50,021 nucleotides of DNA, from contig NZ_AUHY01000016.1 of the NCBI RefSeq assembly GCF_000423425.1, forward strand, positions 1-50,021, given 5' to 3'. Source of the DNA: Meiothermus rufus DSM 22234. GTDB taxonomy: Bacteria; Deinococcota; Deinococci; Deinococcales; Thermaceae. How positions within the stretch are numbered: the first letter of the stretch is position 1; the number at the start of each line of letters is the position of its first letter. The position numbers were made by a program, and so were the translations under genes. The notes beneath the pieces are model-generated. The model did not search any database. It was not told where the DNA came from and worked only from the letters and a program-made list of their open reading frames with translations. This document shows, piece by piece, positions 17,377 to 25,460 of the stretch.

Positions 17377-19908
17377 ATGACCCTCAAGGGCCAAGGGCCG
17401 GGGCCCTTACCCCCCTTACTTGAACAGTACGTGGAACTGCGGGATGCCTATCCCGAGTACCTGCTGTTGTTCCAGGTGGGTGATTTCTTCGAGGCTTTTG
17501 GTGAGGATGCCGAGCGGCTTGCGCGGGCTTTGAACCTTACCCTTACCCATAAGAGCGCCAAGGACTTCAGCACGCCCATGGCCGGTATCCCGGTGCGCTC
17601 GCTGGACGTGCACCTCGAGCGCCTCTTGAAGCTAGGCTTCCGGGTAGCGGTGGCCGAGCAGATGGAGCTAGCCGAGGACGCGGACAAACTGGTGCGGCGC
17701 GAGGTAACCCAGCTTCTGACCCCCGGCACCATCCTGCGGGAAAACCTGCTCAAGCCGGAGGCTAACTACCTGGCTGCCCTCAGTACGGGCGATGGCTATG
17801 GGCTGGCCTTGCTGGATGTTTCCACCGGGGAGTTCTGCGGGAGCGTGCTATATAGTAAAAGTGCCCTCTACGACGAACTTTTTCGCTATCGGCCTGCCGA
17901 GGTGTTGCTGGCCCCGGAGCTGTACCGCAACGAAGCCTTTCGCCAGGAGTTTCAGCGGCGCTTCCCGGTGATGCTCTCTGAAGAGGGCTTCGAGGAAGAA
18001 GTCGCCCGTTCAGCTTTAGCCCGGCAGTTTGCCCACCTGCCCCCCGGTCTGGATCACCCCGCCCTTTGGCGCGCGGCAGGGGCGGTACTGGCCTACGCCA
18101 TGCGGGTACAGGAGGAAGGGCTGCCGCAGGTGCGGGGCTTTGTACGGCACGACCCCAGCGCGTTCATGCAGCTTGGCGAGGCGGCCATTCGCACGCTGGA
18201 AATTTTCGAGCCCAGCGCGGTAGGGGATCGGAGCGAGGCGTGCACCCTAGTGGGGGTACTGGGTCTGACCCGTACGGCCCCGGGGCGCAGGCTCTTGCGG
18301 GCCTGGTTGCGCCACCCATTGGTAGAGGAAGCGCCCTTGCAAGCCCGGTTAGATGCAGTCGAGGCGTTGGTGCGGGATGGGGTGTTGCGCAGCGAGGTCC
18401 GCAAGATTCTCTACCGCATGCACGACCTCGAGCGCCTAGCCGCCCGTCTTTGGGCAGGCCGGGCTAGCGCCCGGGATCTTTCGGCGTTGCAGCGCAGTCT
18501 GGCCCTTTTGCCCGAGCTAGCCGAGCTGCTGGAGGGGTTGGGGCCCTTAAAGAGCCTGCGCGAGCGGCTGCCCGGCCTGGGCCAGGTGGCCGAGCGCATC
18601 GCGGCGGCCTTGGTAGCCGACCCTCCCCTCAAGCTTAGCGAGGGGGGGCTGATCCGTGAGGGCTACGACCCCGAGCTAGATGCCCTACGGCAGCGGGCCG
18701 AGGAAGGGCGGGGCTGGATTGCCCGCCTCGAGGCTATCGAGCGAGAGAAGACCGGTATTTCCAACCTCAAGGTGGGCTACAACGCGGTGTTTGGTTACTA
18801 CCTCGAGGTCACCCGCCCGCACTACCCCCTGGTGCCCAAGGATTGGCGGCCCCTGCAAACGCTCAAGGATCGCATGCGCTTTAGCACCCCTGAACTCAAA
18901 GAGCAGGAGCGCAAAATCCTCCAGGCCGAGAGCGAAGCCGTCAAGCGGGAGTACGCGGTCTTTTTAGAGCTGCGTGAGGCGGTGGCCCAGGCTGCCGAGG
19001 AGGTGCGTCAGGCCGCGGTGGTGCTGGCCGAGCTGGATGTGTACGCGGCCCTGGCCGAGGCCGCGGTGGACTACGGCTACACCCGCCCCCGCTTCAGCAA
19101 GGAGGGTACGCTTTCGATCGTGGCCGGGCGGCACCCGGTGGTGGAGCGGAACAGCGCCTTTATCCCCAACGACCTGAGCATGGGGCCTTCGGCCCGGCTA
19201 TTGATTCTGACCGGGCCCAACATGGCGGGAAAGTCCACCTATTTGCGCCAGACCGCCCTGATTGCCCTGATGGCCCAGATAGGCTCCTTCGTGCCGGCGG
19301 AGTCGGCCGTGCTACCCCTTTTTGACCGCATCTATACCCGCATCGGAGCCGCGGACGACATCGCCGGAGGCCGCAGCACCTTCATGGTAGAGATGGACGA
19401 GCTGGCCGCTATTTTGCGCGGGGCCACCGCCCAGAGCCTGGTGCTGCTCGACGAGGTGGGGCGCGGCACCAGCACCTACGATGGGCTGGCCCTGGCCTGG
19501 GCGGCCTGTGCGCACTTGCACGACCGGGTGGGGGCCTATACCCTCTTCGCCACCCACTATTTTGAGCTCACCGCCCTGCCCGAGCGCCTGCCCGCCGCGC
19601 GTAACGCGCATGTGGCGGCCAAGGAAGAGGCGGGGGGGTTGGTCTTCTATCACCAGGTGCTGCCGGGGCCAGCCAGCAAAAGCTACGGCCTCGAGGTGGC
19701 CCGGCTGGCCGGCCTGCCGCCAGAGGTGTTGCAGCAGGCCCAAGCGGTGATGGCTGCCCTGGAGGCCAGCCAGAAGGGCCTTTCCCAAGCCTTGCTGGAG
19801 GAGCTGTTGCACCTCGATCTGAGCCGCACCAGCCCGCTGGATGCCCTCTTGTTCCTGCGGCGCCTGCAGGAGCAGCTTAGGGGGCTCCCCTTGGCCGAGA
19901 AGGTATGA
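17377..19908 (+). CDS. mutS: DNA mismatch repair protein MutS
   Basis: An 843-aa mismatch recognition ATPase. The mismatch-reading Phe-x-Glu is in VGDFFEAFGEDA (Phe37, Glu39), the Walker A GPNMAGKST is near residue 613, the Walker B region is LVLLDEVGRGTSTYDG, and FATHYFEL follows. Domain order and length match MutS1. The -10 TATCAT (17364-17369) ends 7 nt before the ATG, again a leaderless pattern; the intervening AGGGGGT is too near to act as a good Shine-Dalgarno. Its stop overlaps the mutL start as ATGA. Confidence 0.97.
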   Translation: MTLKGQGPGPLPPLLEQYVELRDAYPEYLLLFQVGDFFEAFGEDAERLARALNLTLTHKSAKDFSTPMAGIPVRSLDVHLERLLKLGFRVAVAEQMELAEDADKLVRREVTQLLTPGTILRENLLKPEANYLAALSTGDGYGLALLDVSTGEFCGSVLYSKSALYDELFRYRPAEVLLAPELYRNEAFRQEFQRRFPVMLSEEGFEEEVARSALARQFAHLPPGLDHPALWRAAGAVLAYAMRVQEEGLPQVRGFVRHDPSAFMQLGEAAIRTLEIFEPSAVGDRSEACTLVGVLGLTRTAPGRRLLRAWLRHPLVEEAPLQARLDAVEALVRDGVLRSEVRKILYRMHDLERLAARLWAGRASARDLSALQRSLALLPELAELLEGLGPLKSLRERLPGLGQVAERIAAALVADPPLKLSEGGLIREGYDPELDALRQRAEEGRGWIARLEAIEREKTGISNLKVGYNAVFGYYLEVTRPHYPLVPKDWRPLQTLKDRMRFSTPELKEQERKILQAESEAVKREYAVFLELREAVAQAAEEVRQAAVVLAELDVYAALAEAAVDYGYTRPRFSKEGTLSIVAGRHPVVERNSAFIPNDLSMGPSARLLILTGPNMAGKSTYLRQTALIALMAQIGSFVPAESAVLPLFDRIYTRIGAADDIAGGRSTFMVEMDELAAILRGATAQSLVLLDEVGRGTSTYDGLALAWAACAHLHDRVGAYTLFATHYFELTALPERLPAARNAHVAAKEEAGGLVFYHQVLPGPASKSYGLEVARLAGLPPEVLQQAQAVMAALEASQKGLSQALLEELLHLDLSRTSPLDALLFLRRLQEQLRGLPLAEKV

Positions 19909-21536
19909 TTCGCCGGCTGCCTCCCGAACTGGTGCGCGAGATTGCCGCGGGCGAGGTCATCGCCAGCCCCGCCGATGTGGTGCGGGAGCTGTTGGAAAAC
20001 GCCCTGGATGCCGGGGCTACCCGCATCCACCTCGAGCTTTGGGGCGGGGGGCGTGACCGTATCGTGGTCGCCGACAACGGCCTAGGCATCCCCCGGGAGG
20101 AGCTAGCCCTGGCCTTAGAGGCCCATACCACCAGCAAGCTCACCGACCTGGCCCGCATCACCACCCTGGGCTTTCGCGGGGAAGGGTTGTGGGCCATCCG
20201 CCAGGCGGGGCGGGTGCGCCTGACCTCGAGGCCCGCCCACCAGCTTGGAGGGGCCACCCTGACGGCCTTCCAGGAGGAGATTCAGCTCGAGGAACACCCC
20301 GCCCCTGCGGGTACCCGGGTCGAGGTAACCGCTCTCTTTCACCATTTACCTGCCCGCCGTAGTGCGTTGGAATCCCCAGCGGCTGAGGGGCGCAAGGTGG
20401 TACAGCTGGTTGCGCGCTACCTGCTGCACCGCCCGGAGGTGGCTTTGCGGCTGGTGGTGGACGGCGAGGAGCGGATTGCCCATGCCGGAGGGAGCTTTGC
20501 CGAGGTGGCCAAATTGCTTTGGGGGTCGGTGGTGGCCAACCGCCTGCTGCCTTTGGAGGCCGCCGAGGGGCCTTTTCACCTGAGGGGTCTGCTCTCCCGC
20601 CCCGAGCTTTCCCGCCCCCGGCGCGACCGGCTTTTCCTGGCCCTACAGGGCCGCCCGGTGGAGTGGCCCGAACCCTTGCTCCAGGTGCTGCTTTCGGCCT
20701 ACCGGGAGCTTTTGCCCCGGGGCCAGTTCCCCCTGGGCGTGCTCAACCTGGAGCTGCCACCGGAGCACCTTCTGGTTAATACCTCGCCCGACAAGTCGCG
20801 GGTGCGGCTTATCAGCCCAGAGCCGGTACTGGGGTTTGTAGGGCGGGCGGTGCAGGGCTTGCTTTCGGCCCACCCCCTGGCCCGGGCCTTGCCCGAGCCC
20901 ACCCCTCTGAGCGGCCCCGCCCCGGTATCGCGGGCGGCCTTTCCCCGTCTGCGCTACCTAGGCCGTTTCCGTGAACTATACCTCTTAGCCGAGGCGGAGG
21001 ACGAACTATACGTGGTGGATCAACACGCCGCTCACGAGCGTATCCTCTTCGAGGAACTAGCGCGCCGTTTTCGCGAGGAAGCCCCCCTCGAGCTTTCCCA
21101 CCCCGAGCTGCTCACCCTTGGCTTGGGCGAGGAGATGAGCTATGCCGAGCGGGCCGAGGCGCTGGCGGAGGTCGGGCTGTGCTTGGAACCCTTTGGCCCC
21201 GGCACCTATCGTATCCGCAAGGTGCCGGCCTTTTTGGCGGGGCATCCCTCCCTTATCCCCGAGGTGGTCAAAGGCAGCCTTGGCGCTGCGAGTTTCCAGC
21301 AGGCCTGGCGCCAGGTGCTGGCCCGGCTGGCCTGCCTGCCGGCCATCAAGGCTGGGCATCCACTGGCCCAGGCCTCGGCCCAGGCTCTGCTGGATACCCT
21401 GGCCCAGTGCGAGCTGCCCTGGGTCTGCCCTCACGGGCGGCCCACGGCCTTGGTGATGCGAGAACTCGAGCTGGCCCGGCGCTTTGGCCGGCGGGGGTTG
21501 CGGGCGGTGGAGCGGGCTAGGGTTGAAAAAACATAG
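19905..21536 (+). CDS. mutL: DNA mismatch repair endonuclease MutL
   Basis: A 543-aa GHKL ATPase and nicking endonuclease. N-terminal motifs are ELVREIAAGEV, ELLENALDAGA (ATP-binding Asn), DNGLGI and TTSKL. The C-terminal domain has the endonuclease metal motif DQHAAHERILFEE (about residue 372) plus ACLPAIKAG and CPHGRPT near residue 508. This is the nicking type of MutL found in organisms without MutH. It is translationally coupled to mutS by a 4-nt overlap. Confidence 0.97.
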   Translation: MIRRLPPELVREIAAGEVIASPADVVRELLENALDAGATRIHLELWGGGRDRIVVADNGLGIPREELALALEAHTTSKLTDLARITTLGFRGEGLWAIRQAGRVRLTSRPAHQLGGATLTAFQEEIQLEEHPAPAGTRVEVTALFHHLPARRSALESPAAEGRKVVQLVARYLLHRPEVALRLVVDGEERIAHAGGSFAEVAKLLWGSVVANRLLPLEAAEGPFHLRGLLSRPELSRPRRDRLFLALQGRPVEWPEPLLQVLLSAYRELLPRGQFPLGVLNLELPPEHLLVNTSPDKSRVRLISPEPVLGFVGRAVQGLLSAHPLARALPEPTPLSGPAPVSRAAFPRLRYLGRFRELYLLAEAEDELYVVDQHAAHERILFEELARRFREEAPLELSHPELLTLGLGEEMSYAERAEALAEVGLCLEPFGPGTYRIRKVPAFLAGHPSLIPEVVKGSLGAASFQQAWRQVLARLACLPAIKAGHPLAQASAQALLDTLAQCELPWVCPHGRPTALVMRELELARRFGRRGLRAVERARVEKT

Positions 21537-21576
21537 CGCTAGAGCATTTTTGATACCTCTCTTGGGTATACAAGTA

Positions 21577-21589
21577 GTTACAGTGTAAC
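21577..21589 (+). promoter_or_regulatory. Inverted repeat upstream of the sulfite dehydrogenase gene
   Basis: GTTAC-AGT-GTAAC sits in an AT-rich 130-nt gap, about 77 nt before the start codon. A loose promoter, TTGGGT with TAACGT 18 nt later, overlaps it. It may be an operator for the sulfite oxidation genes. No regulator can be named. Confidence 0.35.
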
Positions 21590-21665
21590 GTTGTTGTAAA
21601 TCACAAATCAAAACCTTGGAGCCTGGAAAAATACTCTAAGCCTAAGTTTCCCAAAGGAGGCTTGC

Positions 21666-22916
21666 ATGGAAAAGCAAGGTAAGGAGTCGTTGCTCTCTGC
21701 AGGGATGGATCGCCGTACCTTCTTGAAAAAAACCGCCGTAACCGGCGCGGCCATGGGCCTGATGGGCATGGGTATGGCCCAGCAGCAGCCCACCGCCGAC
21801 CAGGTGGTACGGGGTAAAAACGCCGCGCTCAAAGTGCTTTCCAGCCGCCCGGTAGTGCTGGAGTCCACCCTCGAGCTTTTGCGTGCCGAGCGCATCACCA
21901 GCAAGGCCAACCTTTTTGTGCGCAACAACATCGACCTGCCCGGCTTCAACACCACCGAGGCGATGATGCAGCCAAGCTGGGTGGTGGAGGTGGGGGGCTT
22001 GGTGGATCCTCCCTTCCGTATCACCGTGGAGGAGCTGGCCCGGCTGCCTCAGACCGAGGTCACCAGCGTGCTGCAGTGCTCGGGCAACGGGCGGTCTTTC
22101 TTCAACCCGCGCCCTTCGGGTAACCCCTGGACCTACGGTGGGATTGGCCAGGTCACCTGGCGGGGGGTCTCGCTCAAGACCCTGCTCGAGGCCAAGGGGG
22201 CCAAGCTCAAAGAGGGGGCCCGCTTCATCACCATGAACGCCTCGACCCAGGGCGGGGCCCAGCCTTACGAGAAGAGCTATCCCATCTTCGTCCTCGATAC
22301 CGCCTTGCTGGCCCTAAGCATGAATGGGGAGCCCCTACCGGCGGTGCATGGCGGGCCGGTGCGCCTGGTGGCCCCGGGAACCTTTGGCACCGCCAACGTC
22401 AAGTGGCTGGCCAAGCTCGAGTTCACCGCCAACGAGAGCCCCGGCAACGAGCAGGTGCCGCGCTACCGGGTGGCTACCGTCCCTGGTTGGAATATCCCTA
22501 TCCTGCCCACCCAGCCAGGTAGCCGCTACAACTACACCCTGGAAAACTCCCGCTCCAACTGGGGGGCCAACATCAACTCCTTCATCCTCTTCCCCTTAGA
22601 GGGCCAGACCGTGCAGGGCCGGCGGGTGGAGGTGCGGGGCATTGCCTGGAACGACGGCCTCTCGCCCATCGAAAGCATCGAGGTCTCAACCAACGGGGGC
22701 ACGAGCTGGCGCCGGGCCCTCATCGAGGGTAACTCGGGCCGCTTTGGTTGGTACTTCTGGGTGGCTCCGCTGCTGCTTTCGGCGGGCGAACACCAGGTGA
22801 TGGTTCGGGCCACCGACGCGGTAGGCCGCACCCAGCCCCTCGACGGCAACGTTTGGTGGAACGAGCGCGGTTACGAGTGGAACGGGGTGATGCGGGTCAA
22901 GTTTAAGGTTACTTGA
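21666..22916 (+). CDS. Sulfite dehydrogenase/oxidase molybdopterin subunit (SorA-like)
   Basis: A 416-aa Mo-enzyme of the sulfite oxidase family, exported through Tat (MDRRTFLKKTAVTGAA, residues 14-29). The Mo-coordinating cysteine is Cys138 in SVLQCSGNGRS. The family signature continues with GGIGQVTWRGVSL, PAVHGGPVRLVAPG and a C-terminal dimerisation domain carrying IESIEVSTNGGTSW. With the diheme cytochrome gene downstream it forms a sulfite:cytochrome c oxidoreductase that removes toxic sulfite and feeds electrons to the respiratory chain. Shine-Dalgarno AAAGGAGG lies 5 nt before the ATG. SoxC-like use in thiosulfate oxidation is less likely without other sox genes nearby. Confidence 0.88.
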   Translation: MEKQGKESLLSAGMDRRTFLKKTAVTGAAMGLMGMGMAQQQPTADQVVRGKNAALKVLSSRPVVLESTLELLRAERITSKANLFVRNNIDLPGFNTTEAMMQPSWVVEVGGLVDPPFRITVEELARLPQTEVTSVLQCSGNGRSFFNPRPSGNPWTYGGIGQVTWRGVSLKTLLEAKGAKLKEGARFITMNASTQGGAQPYEKSYPIFVLDTALLALSMNGEPLPAVHGGPVRLVAPGTFGTANVKWLAKLEFTANESPGNEQVPRYRVATVPGWNIPILPTQPGSRYNYTLENSRSNWGANINSFILFPLEGQTVQGRRVEVRGIAWNDGLSPIESIEVSTNGGTSWRRALIEGNSGRFGWYFWVAPLLLSAGEHQVMVRATDAVGRTQPLDGNVWWNERGYEWNGVMRVKFKVT

Positions 22917-22958
22917 AGCGGGGTCACTCCTGTTCAAGCCTTAGAGCGTACATACTTG

Positions 22959-22986
22959 AAGCGGGCTGGGAGTGCCCAGCCTGCTT
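22959..22986 (+). other. Hairpin and direct repeat between sulfite dehydrogenase and cytochrome genes
   Basis: AAGCgGGCTGGG pairs with CCCAGCCtGCTT around a 4-nt loop: 12 pairs with one mismatch. There is no T-run. The 13-mer TACTTGAAGCGGG occurs both at the 3' end of the preceding gene (22910-22922) and at the base of this hairpin (22953-22965). It may attenuate or protect the mRNA between the two genes. Confidence 0.45.
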
Positions 22987-23012
22987 GACCTGTAAGTACT
23001 GAGGGTTCAGCG

Positions 23013-23729
23013 ATGAAGAAAAAAGGTTACTGGTTGGCAACCCTGACGACAGCCCTCTTGTTGGCCTCCTGGCTGGGTTTAGGGCAGAACGCCCTGCCCG
23101 AAGGGCCGGGTCGGGAGCTGGTGCTGCAAAAGTGCCAGACCTGCCACGAGCTGGGTTTCGTGACCCGTGAGCGGCAGACCCGCGAACGCTGGGACAGCAT
23201 TCTGAGCGAGATGCAAAGCTATGGCTTACGCCTTTCCCCTGAGGAGCGGGCCCAGATTCTAGACTATCTGGCCACCTACCTGGCCCCTGGGGCCGCCGCC
23301 CCTGCCCAACCCGCCCCTGCGGCCAGCGCCGCAGTGAATGGGGCCCAGGTGTACAACAACTGCGTGGGCTGCCACCAGGCCAATGGGGCAGGCATCCCCG
23401 GGGCTTTCCCTCCGCTGGCCGGGCACATTCCCCAGGTTTTGGCCCTCTCCGGCGGGCGGGAGTGGCTCATCCAGGCCGTGCTTTTTGGGTTGCAGGGGCC
23501 CATCACCGTACGGGGCAATAACTACAACGGGCTGATGCCAGCCTATCCCCAGCTCAGCGATGCCGAGATTGCCGCGGTGCTCAACCACATTGCCACCCAG
23601 TGGGGCAATACCTTTCCCCAAGGCCAGGCCCCCTTCACCCCGGCAGAGGTGCAGGCCCAGCGGGGCAAGAACCTGAGTACAGGGCAGGTTTACCAGGCCC
23701 GCCAGCAGCTTGGTATTCCCACCCGTTAG
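23013..23729 (+). CDS. Diheme c-type cytochrome, sulfite dehydrogenase partner
   Basis: A 238-aa exported cytochrome. After a signal peptide (about residues 1-25), the first heme site is CQTCH at 41-45 in a short SorB-like domain, then an Ala/Pro-rich linker (about 92-107), then a class I cytochrome c domain with CVGCH at 117-121 and a methionine ligand candidate in YNGLMPAYPQL. The linker and two-domain layout suggest a fusion of an electron acceptor for the Mo-subunit with a carrier domain. It lies 96 nt downstream of the Mo-subunit gene. Confidence 0.88.
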   Translation: MKKKGYWLATLTTALLLASWLGLGQNALPEGPGRELVLQKCQTCHELGFVTRERQTRERWDSILSEMQSYGLRLSPEERAQILDYLATYLAPGAAAPAQPAPAASAAVNGAQVYNNCVGCHQANGAGIPGAFPPLAGHIPQVLALSGGREWLIQAVLFGLQGPITVRGNNYNGLMPAYPQLSDAEIAAVLNHIATQWGNTFPQGQAPFTPAEVQAQRGKNLSTGQVYQARQQLGIPTR

Positions 23730-23733
23730 GGGA

Positions 23734-24186
23734 ATGGCCCGGGTTATCTCGTTACACGCAGGGGCAGGCCAGAGCCTGCCCAAGCCCCCCCTGGTGCAGG
23801 CCCACCTGGTGGCGGGCATGGGGGTGGTGGGCGACCGACACTTCGGCAAGCATCCCGACCGGGCGGTGTTGGTAGCCGGTGTGGAGGCCTATGCCCTGGC
23901 GGCCCAGGTGGGCCTAAAGCTGCCCTGGGGGGCCTTGGGCGAGAACTTGCTCATAGACCTCGACCCCCATCGACTCGAGGCCGGGGCACGGTTGGCCATT
24001 GGGCCGGTTCTGCTTGAGCTTACCTCGGTTTGTACCGTCTGTGAGGCCCTTTCGGTTTTCGATCTGCGTCTGCCCAAGCTCCTGTATGGCCGGCGGGGCC
24101 TGTACGCCCGGGTGTTGCAGGGGGGTGTGGTGCGGGTTGGGGATGCCCTCGAGGTGTTGGCTCCAGAGGCCCGCAGGGTAAGCTAA
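23734..24186 (+). CDS. MOSC domain protein
   Basis: A 150-aa protein of the MOSC family (molybdenum cofactor sulfurase C-terminal-like). Seen features are the N-terminal IxxLxAG strand (ARVISLHAGAGQ), GDRHFGKH, WGALGENLLIDLD and the cysteine-bearing strand LTSVCTVCEAL, where the conserved cysteine is expected to carry sulfur. It may act on molybdenum enzymes, which fits its place just after the sulfite dehydrogenase genes. The start is uncertain: ATG 23734 lies 4 nt after the cytochrome stop, and an in-frame start at 23710 overlaps it. Confidence 0.82.
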   Translation: MARVISLHAGAGQSLPKPPLVQAHLVAGMGVVGDRHFGKHPDRAVLVAGVEAYALAAQVGLKLPWGALGENLLIDLDPHRLEAGARLAIGPVLLELTSVCTVCEALSVFDLRLPKLLYGRRGLYARVLQGGVVRVGDALEVLAPEARRVS

Positions 24187-24190
24187 AGCC

Positions 24191-25078
24191 ATGCGCTCTT
24201 TTTCGGCGGAGGAAACCGCTGCTTTACTGCCCTACACCGCGCTGGCGGAGGCCATTGCTCAGGTGCTGGCCGAGCGGGCGCGGGTGATAGCCCCAGAGCG
24301 CCTGGTAGTGGGCTTGCCGGGTGGGGCTACTTTGCTTCTAATGCCTGCTGCCGACCCCCAGATCAGCGTGACCAAGCTGGTCACGGTACACCCCCAGGCC
24401 CGCCCCAGTGTGCGGGCCGAGGTCTGGGTGATGCGCACCGATAGCGGGGAGCGTTTGGCCCTGCTGGATGGGGCGGTGCTCACTGCCCGGCGTACGGCGG
24501 CGCTTTCTTTGCTGGCTGCACAGACCCTGGCGCCTGAGCCCGAGGGGCCGCTGCTCATCATCGGGGCTGGCGTTCAGGGCCGAAGCCACCTCGAGGCCTT
24601 CGCCGAGGGGCTGGGGGTGGACAAGGTCTACGTTTGCTCGCGCACCCCGGAGCATGCCGAAGCCCTGGCTGCGTATGCCCGAGGGCGGGGTCTTTTGGCC
24701 CAAGCCCTTTCACGTATCGAGGGAGTGCTGGACGAGGTACGCCTGATCGTCTGCGCCACCACCAGTCCCACCCCAGTGCTGCACTGGGCGGCGGAGGGGA
24801 GCTTCATCGCTGCGGTGGGGGCCTACCGTCCCGAGATGGCCGAGGTGGACCCGGCCTTGGTGCAAGAGGCCCAGGTCTATGTGGACACCTTAGAGGGAGC
24901 CCGAGCCGAGGCGGGTGACCTTTTGCAAGCCGGGGTGGACTGGTCTGGCGTGCGGCCCCTGGAGGCTGCCCTGAAAGCCCCCCGTCCCCAGGGAGGACGG
25001 GTGCTTTTCAAAAGCGTGGGCCATGCCCTGTGGGACCTGGCCGCGGCCCGGCTAGCGGTGCGCGCACTGGGCGGGTAG
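24191..25078 (+). CDS. Ornithine cyclodeaminase/mu-crystallin family protein
   Basis: A 295-aa NAD(P)-dependent protein. The family motif GAVLTARRTAALSLLAA (residues about 96-112) binds the substrate carboxylate, and the Rossmann loop is IIGAGVQGRSHLEAF. Members are ornithine cyclodeaminases, alanine dehydrogenases or pyrroline-2-carboxylate reductases; the sequence alone does not choose among them. The -10 TAAGCT (24179-24184) ends 6 nt before the ATG (leaderless type) and overlaps the end of the MOSC gene. Confidence 0.87.
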   Translation: MRSFSAEETAALLPYTALAEAIAQVLAERARVIAPERLVVGLPGGATLLLMPAADPQISVTKLVTVHPQARPSVRAEVWVMRTDSGERLALLDGAVLTARRTAALSLLAAQTLAPEPEGPLLIIGAGVQGRSHLEAFAEGLGVDKVYVCSRTPEHAEALAAYARGRGLLAQALSRIEGVLDEVRLIVCATTSPTPVLHWAAEGSFIAAVGAYRPEMAEVDPALVQEAQVYVDTLEGARAEAGDLLQAGVDWSGVRPLEAALKAPRPQGGRVLFKSVGHALWDLAAARLAVRALGG

Positions 25079-25087
25079 ACTACGGGC

Positions 25088-25417
25088 ATGTTCTGGTTGG
25101 TGCTCTGTACCGCGCCGGAAGGGGAGACCGGTTCCCGGTTGGCCCGTACCCTGGTGCACGAGGGGTTGGCGGCCTGTGTGAACCTGGTGCCGGGTCTGGC
25201 CTCGGTCTACCGCTGGGAAGGGCAGGTGGAGGAAAACCGCGAGAGCTTGCTTCTCATCAAAACCCACCAGAAGCGCTACCAGGCCCTAGAAGCCCGCATC
25301 CGTGAACTCCATCCCTACCAGGTGCCGGAGATCGTGGCCATCCGGCTCGAGGCGGGCCTACCCGCTTACCTAGACTGGCTGGCCCAGAGCGTTCTTGGGC
25401 TGGGTTCTGATGTTTGA
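25088..25417 (+). CDS. cutA: Divalent cation tolerance protein CutA
   Basis: A 109-aa ferredoxin-fold trimeric protein. Diagnostic segments are EGLAACVNLVPGLASVYRW near residues 26-44, ESLLLIKT, and HPYQVPEIVAI. CutA binds copper and other metals, and its exact role is unsettled. The -10 TAGACT (25076-25081) ends 6 nt before the ATG, another leaderless arrangement. Confidence 0.95.
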   Translation: MFWLVLCTAPEGETGSRLARTLVHEGLAACVNLVPGLASVYRWEGQVEENRESLLLIKTHQKRYQALEARIRELHPYQVPEIVAIRLEAGLPAYLDWLAQSVLGLGSDV

Positions 25418-25460
25418 CTGACACCTCGAGGTTTACAATTGGCAAGGCTTAGGAGGAGAT

